NCBI RefSeq assembly: GCF_017873395.1
Contig: NZ_JAGGKC010000042.1
Coordinates: 1 to 17,170 of the forward strand
DNA length: 17,170 nt
From: Youngiibacter multivorans
GTDB lineage: Bacteria; Bacillota; Clostridia; Clostridiales; Clostridiaceae
Direction: 5' to 3'
A program made the translations under genes and the position numbers. How positions within the stretch are numbered: the stretch's first letter is position 1; each line of letters begins with the position of its first letter. Of this stretch, positions 13,687-17,170 are shown piece by piece. The notes under the pieces are model-generated. The model saw only the letters and a program-made list of their open reading frames with translations, was not told the DNA's origin and did no database searches.

Positions 13687-16314
13687 TCAGGTCCTCTTTC
13701 TCCTCATGAGAAGTACTCCGCCGATTACCGCCAATGCTCCAAGAGCATACAGCAGCTCGCTTGGAATGCCTCCGGTCTGAGGAAGTTCTTCCTCTTCAGT
13801 GTTTGGTATCTCTACATTGAACACAAGCCCTGTCCTGTCAATCTTGATGGCATAGGTCTGGGTTGTAAGCACGTAGCCTTCTGGTGCAAGTATCTCTGAT
13901 ATTATGTACTCGCCTACTGGAAGTACTGCCTTAACCAGTCCGTCAGCACCGCTTGTGCCTTCAAATACAACAGTTCCTGCCTTGTCCTTAATTACAACCT
14001 TTGCTCCGGCAAGGACTGCCTTGGTAATTGAGTCTACCTTCTTGATCGTTATGTCTCCCATTATCTTGACATTCACTACCATCGAAGGTGTAGGTATGAC
14101 AGTCTTTCCCTGCTCCGTAATGGCTACAGGTATTACTGTGCTGCTCTTCTCATAGCCTGCAGGTGCGCTGATCTCCCTGATGTTATACTCACCGAAGTCC
14201 ACATCCTTGAACCATACAAGTCCGTCTGTGAGGCTTGTAGCAGTCTTAATCGGTGTTGCGAATCCAGTGTCAGCCTTGCTGTAAAGTCCGAATACTGCTC
14301 CTGCAAGAGGCATGTGCAGCTCGTCATGCTTGTAGAACTCTATATCTCCCTTGATCCTTGTATTCGTTACTGTGTAGCCTACGACCAGCTTGTCATATCC
14401 AGGTACGGCTACTTCATCAACGCTGTAGGTGTAAGGATGTCCATTCAAATCTGTGACATCCAGGTTGTTCCAGGTGTATTCTACAGTTCCGTTAGGTATC
14501 GTAACAGGATCTCCGACTGGCATGACTTCTCCGCCTGCGATCTTCCTGTAAAGCTGTACCTGGATGCTAGGCTTGACCTCTGGTCCGCCTACCCAGATCT
14601 TCTGCAGTGTAACATAGGTCTTCGGAGATACATATTCATTGGTGATCTCCATGCCTTCCTCAACCTTCTCATAGTTCTCCGGTACGCCTATTTCCTTAAC
14701 GGTATAGGTGTACGGATGTCCATCCATGTCAGTTGTAGGCAGGTCTAACCAGGTATATCCTGTCCATCCGCCTTCAAGCTCAACCTCAGGTCCTACCTTC
14801 ACAGGATCTCCTCCTGCAATGCTCCTGTACAGCTGAAGCATGATGTCAGGCTTCTCTTCCGGTCCGCCTACCCAGGTCTTCTTAGCCATTATGTCAGTCA
14901 GTGGAGGCTCATAGGTGTTGATCACCTCAAGCCCGTCAAGAGTCTTCACATAATTCTCAGGTACTGCAGTCTCATCTACAGTGTAGATGTAGAGCTTGCC
15001 GTCTCCGTCAGTCTTAGGCATATCCTCCCAGATATGGCTTGTCTCACCGTTATGAAGAACTACTGGATCGCCAACTGCCATCTTCACTCCGCCTTCAATG
15101 TGCCTGTAGAGCTGAAGCGAAATGTCAGGTCTCGGAACAGGTCCTCCGACCCATGTCTTCATACCTTCTACATCAATAAGCGGCGATTCATAGGTATTGG
15201 TTACAGTAAGTCCTGACTCTACCTTGTCATAGTTCTCAGGTACTCCTATTTCCTTGACAGTATATGTGTACATGTTGCCCACTGGATCCGTCTTAGGCAT
15301 ATCCTCCCACATAACCATTGTGGTTCCATCTGGAAGGTCCTTCGGGTCTCCAACAGCAATCGGCTCTCCGCCAGATATGCTCCTGTACAGCTGGAATGAT
15401 ACTGTAGGCTTCGGGCTTGGCCCGCCTACCCATACCTTGTTTGCAGTTACGTCTATCAGCTGCATCTTGATCTTGTTGGTTATTGTAAGTGATGCATCCG
15501 GGAAATCTCCGGTGAATTCAATTACTCCGTCATTGGTTATCGTAACCTCATAGAGGTCTCCATAGCCTGGTTCTGTTACAGTATAGGTTCCAGGCTCAAG
15601 GTTCTCGATTACGATATGCGAACCGCTTGTTACAGTCCTGTATATTGGAGGTGTGCCATTATCGCTTGTTATAACGATGTTGAAATCTCTGGCCTCACCA
15701 AGTGGATCGCCGTTTGCATCAAGCAGTACCTTGTTGATTGTAAGGTCCCCAAGGTATATTATGTCATTTCTCATCATAGATACGGTCTTGTCAGCTCCGA
15801 GCAGCCTGTACTGCAGGCTTGCACCTGGCCATTCTGCTGCGTTGTCTGAAAGCTGAGCCTTGAATTTCAGCGTAAATTCTTCGATTGCGACGAATTTCGC
15901 GATATCTTCGATTATAAGTGTAAATGTCAGAATGTCACCTACCACGACAGGTGTCGTGATCGAGTAGCCTCCAACTATCTCAGCAGGCTCGCTGCCTGGA
16001 GTGAAATCATCCAGTCCCTCATAAAGTACGAAGTATCCTGCATGCTCATATCCAATTATCCCGCCATTATTGTAATCCAGTTCAACAGTAAACTCCGTCG
16101 GTACTCCGTCATAGCTGTTGACACCAAACTTCAGGTCAACCCAGTCAAGCTCCATATATCCCTTTATAGCACCGGTCGTCCACAAGCTGTTAGCCTTGTG
16201 CCAGCCTTCAAGCGTATAACCTGTATTTGCAAGCGCAGATTTTGTAGCCACCAGTGAAAATACCATCATGAATGCAACGGTGAGTGATAGCAGCTTCTTC
16301 AGAAACCTGTTCAT
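13687..16314 (-). CDS. LPQTG-anchored surface protein with tandem Cna-B domains
   Basis: A predicted adhesin or shaft-like surface protein of 875 residues. A signal peptide (MNRFLKKLLSLTVAFMMVFS, cleavage probably after SALA) precedes a beta-rich head of about 150 residues of unrecognised fold, then a Cna-B-like module (Lys195, Glu248, Asn280). Four near-identical 93-residue Cna-B modules follow, with Lys at 293, 386, 479 and 572, Glu at 355, 448, 541 and 634, and Asn at 373, 466, 559 and 651: the set that forms Lys-Asn isopeptide bonds. Two SpaA-like modules come next, with KKVD and EILAPEGY type motifs. The C-terminus has LPQTG, a hydrophobic helix and RRKRT, for sortase anchoring. ATG 16314 has GGAAGGAGG seven bases upstream. 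No sortase gene is in the window. Confidence 0.93.
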   Translation of the reverse strand: MNRFLKKLLSLTVAFMMVFSLVATKSALANTGYTLEGWHKANSLWTTGAIKGYMELDWVDLKFGVNSYDGVPTEFTVELDYNNGGIIGYEHAGYFVLYEGLDDFTPGSEPAEIVGGYSITTPVVVGDILTFTLIIEDIAKFVAIEEFTLKFKAQLSDNAAEWPGASLQYRLLGADKTVSMMRNDIIYLGDLTINKVLLDANGDPLGEARDFNIVITSDNGTPPIYRTVTSGSHIVIENLEPGTYTVTEPGYGDLYEVTITNDGVIEFTGDFPDASLTITNKIKMQLIDVTANKVWVGGPSPKPTVSFQLYRSISGGEPIAVGDPKDLPDGTTMVMWEDMPKTDPVGNMYTYTVKEIGVPENYDKVESGLTVTNTYESPLIDVEGMKTWVGGPVPRPDISLQLYRHIEGGVKMAVGDPVVLHNGETSHIWEDMPKTDGDGKLYIYTVDETAVPENYVKTLDGLEVINTYEPPLTDIMAKKTWVGGPEEKPDIMLQLYRSIAGGDPVKVGPEVELEGGWTGYTWLDLPTTDMDGHPYTYTVKEIGVPENYEKVEEGMEITNEYVSPKTYVTLQKIWVGGPEVKPSIQVQLYRKIAGGEVMPVGDPVTIPNGTVEYTWNNLDVTDLNGHPYTYSVDEVAVPGYDKLVVGYTVTNTRIKGDIEFYKHDELHMPLAGAVFGLYSKADTGFATPIKTATSLTDGLVWFKDVDFGEYNIREISAPAGYEKSSTVIPVAITEQGKTVIPTPSMVVNVKIMGDITIKKVDSITKAVLAGAKVVIKDKAGTVVFEGTSGADGLVKAVLPVGEYIISEILAPEGYVLTTQTYAIKIDRTGLVFNVEIPNTEEEELPQTGGIPSELLYALGALAVIGGVLLMRRKRT
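14347..15459 (-). repeat. four tandem 93-codon Cna-B repeats inside the adhesin
   Basis: Units at about 15181-15459, 14902-15180, 14623-14901 and 14347-14622 each encode K-x-W-V-G-G-P, a QLYR box, a TYTV-[KD]-E box and a TN box in the same register (279, 279, 279 and 276 bp). DNA similarity makes copy-number change by recombination likely. Confidence 0.88.
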
Positions 16315-16365
16315 GGTTAAGCCTCCTTCCAAAGACTTTCATATATCAGAATGTGTAACAAATAC

Positions 16366-16390
16366 AAAAACCCTGAGCATACTCAAGGTT
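16366..16390 (-). terminator. intrinsic terminator inside the adhesin 5' leader
   Basis: On the minus strand AACCTTGAG (16390-16382) pairs with CTCAGGGTT (16377-16369) around TATG and is followed by TTTTT running into TTTG. It lies about 50 nt before the adhesin start codon, so it would end transcription early unless prevented. Confidence 0.75.
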
Positions 16391-16450
16391 CCCAAGCTTT
16401 TCTTCATCACGTTTTCCTTTCGGGATTGTAAAGCTCGGTTCCTCGCCATT
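16390..16450 (-). ncRNA. candidate structured leader (riboswitch or attenuator) of the adhesin gene
   Basis: Reading the minus strand, GAGCTTT (16436-16430) can pair with AAAGCTT (16400-16394), and TCCC (16425-16422) with GGGA (16393-16390). The two stems interleave, which is the order of an H-type pseudoknot. The segment AACCGAG (16440-16434) is a partial copy of the 5' arm of the terminator (AACCTTGAG) and could pair with its 3' arm as an antiterminator. Because AACCGAG overlaps the first stem, folding of the pseudoknot would favour termination. I do not recognise a known riboswitch family. The pairing is read by eye and unproven. Confidence 0.45.
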
Positions 16451-16512
16451 TGAAAAATCCCATTTTATTGGTATCTTTAATATAATTAATATTTGCATAT
16501 ATCTCTAAGTTC

Positions 16513-16541
16513 ATATTATCACTGTAGCTTAACCTTTTCAA
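16513..16541 (-). promoter_or_regulatory. promoter of the adhesin gene
   Basis: TTGAAA (16536-16541) and TAATAT (16513-16518) are 17 bp apart on the minus strand, and TGA precedes the -10 as an extended element. Transcription would start near 16506, leaving a leader of about 190 nt. Confidence 0.68.
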
Positions 16542-16923
16542 TTTCAACGCCGTGAACATATTATGCATTTTTTGTATTTATTCAACATAATTTGGACACT
16601 TTGTATCAATATTTTTATTAATCCATTACTTATTCTATATTTTAATATCAATAAAACAATTATTACTATTCGACATTTTGTTTAGCCTATACTTACATTC
16701 ATTAATATTGATATAATCTATTTAAATATTTATTAGTTTTATAAATTATTATCAATGTTCATCCCTGGGTATTCTTACCCTATCCATGTATACGCATGTA
16801 CGCTCGATAATCTTGAATACGCTATATCTTGATCCTGAATCTGAATTGCAGACAACCGAGCACCACTCACTCAATGCCCAATAGCCACTCACAATTTCAT
16901 CTTCCGTTTGAATAATAAATCAA
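16542..16923. other. AT-rich intergenic region
   Basis: No gene is supported. The stretch to about 16750 is very AT-rich with many short poly-A/T tracts. GGGTATTCTTACCC (about 16767-16780) forms a small hairpin. The part near 16850-16920 has ordinary composition but no start with a ribosome binding site. Confidence 0.5.
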
Positions 16924-17115
16924 TCATTTTTCGCTGTCATCATCACCACCACCTCCACCTCCACAACCACCTTCATCATCATCATCACCATTTTCACCAT
17001 GATCGCCGTCATCGTCGCCATCGCCGTCATAACTGTCATCATCCAAATATGATTTCGGGGAATATGATTTTAGATAAATCAGTACCGCCGGCTTAGCCGG
17101 CGGTTTGCACAGACC
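16924..17115 (-). pseudogene. acidic, glycine-rich C-terminal tail without a start
   Basis: On the minus strand a frame open from just after a TAG at 17116-17118 to a TGA at 16924-16926 ends in a low-complexity tail of Asp, Gly and Glu with one Cys flanked by Gly (GGCGGGGGG) and a final DDDSEK. There is no ATG or ribosome binding site in the frame. Such Gly/Asp tails close some membrane proteins of Gram-positive bacteria, so this may be the 3' remnant of a gene cut by the hairpin cluster to its right. It could also be simple trinucleotide DNA with no coding role. Confidence 0.35.
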
Positions 17116-17167
17116 CTATAAGGGTCTATAACCTGCTGCACCCGTAGGGGTGCATGAGGCGGCCGCC
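17084..17167. repeat. cluster of compact GC-rich hairpins
   Basis: Three perfect short-loop palindromes follow one another: ACCGCCGGC/GCCGGCGGT with loop TTA (17084-17104), AGACCCT/AGGGTCT with loop ATA (17111-17127) and TGCACCC/GGGTGCA with loop GTAG (17137-17154). GGCGGCCGCC (17158-17167) is a fourth, loopless palindrome at the window edge. Spacers are six to nine bases. The composition contrasts sharply with the AT-rich DNA to the left. Confidence 0.7.
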
Positions 17168-17170
17168 AAC

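Noticed and set aside
14314..14748. Plus-strand frames inside the adhesin gene
   Set aside because: They arise from the repetitive codons of the Cna-B modules on the other strand and have no starts with ribosome binding sites.
16366..16450. Assignment of the adhesin leader to a c-di-GMP or c-di-AMP riboswitch
   Set aside because: A few bases recall those classes, but the conserved cores cannot be placed, so naming a ligand would be unsupported.
16938..17040. CAT-type repeats as a CRISPR-like or iteron array
   Set aside because: Units are imperfect triplets with no constant repeat and spacer pattern.
16908..17096. Plus-strand His-rich open frame that could be a metal-binding peptide
   Set aside because: The His run comes from a CAT/CAC trinucleotide tract, the start is a TTG without a ribosome binding site, and the other strand gives an equally biased Asp/Gly reading.

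Overview
The window looks like a chromosome piece from a low-to-moderate GC Gram-positive bacterium, most likely a Clostridia-type Firmicute. The reasons are an LPXTG-anchored Cna-B surface protein, a lipoprotein with a GerMN-like domain, a DUF554 membrane protein, strong GGAGG ribosome binding sites and several extended -10 promoters (TGnTATAAT). The genus cannot be fixed from this sequence alone.

Left part (about 1-4550) is accessory DNA. Three consecutive, overlapping tyrosine recombinase genes on the minus strand, bounded by a 33-bp perfect inverted repeat (89-121 and 3509-3541), form a recombinase-in-trio (RIT) element. The middle recombinase carries an in-frame TAA, so the element may be decaying. 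It abuts a type IV toxin-antitoxin operon of the AbiE family. The AbiEi antitoxin is complete and has its own extended -10 promoter and a palindromic operator candidate. The AbiEii nucleotidyltransferase toxin is cut after about 70 residues, and its stop codon touches a perfect 34-bp palindrome just outside the RIT end.

Middle part (4550-12430) is ordinary chromosomal content. A divergent aldo-keto reductase / MerR pair has a MerR-type promoter with a 19-bp spacer. Next come a short Fis-type helix-turn-helix regulator with a sensory-like N-terminus but no AAA+ domain, a Cof-type HAD phosphatase, a DUF554 membrane protein, a two-gene operon of an ATP-grasp ligase and an esterase-like alpha/beta hydrolase, and a TM1586-like nitroreductase. 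Clear hairpin terminators separate most of these units.

Right part (12430-17170) is cell-surface related: a Thr/Pro-linker lipoprotein with a GerMN-like C-terminus and an 875-residue LPQTG-anchored adhesin with four tandem 93-residue Cna-B modules. The adhesin has a leader of about 190 nt. It contains an intrinsic terminator, an upstream partial copy of the terminator's 5' arm, and two stems that would interleave as a pseudoknot, which together suggest an unassigned riboswitch or attenuator. The window ends in AT-rich DNA, a low-complexity GAT/GGT tract that reads as an acidic, Gly-rich protein tail on the minus strand, and a cluster of three compact GC-rich hairpins.

The best candidates for something unusual are the adhesin leader RNA, the RIT element with its eight ATCCAAAC octamers and damaged middle gene, the halved AbiE toxin, the ATP-grasp/esterase pair and the terminal hairpin cluster.
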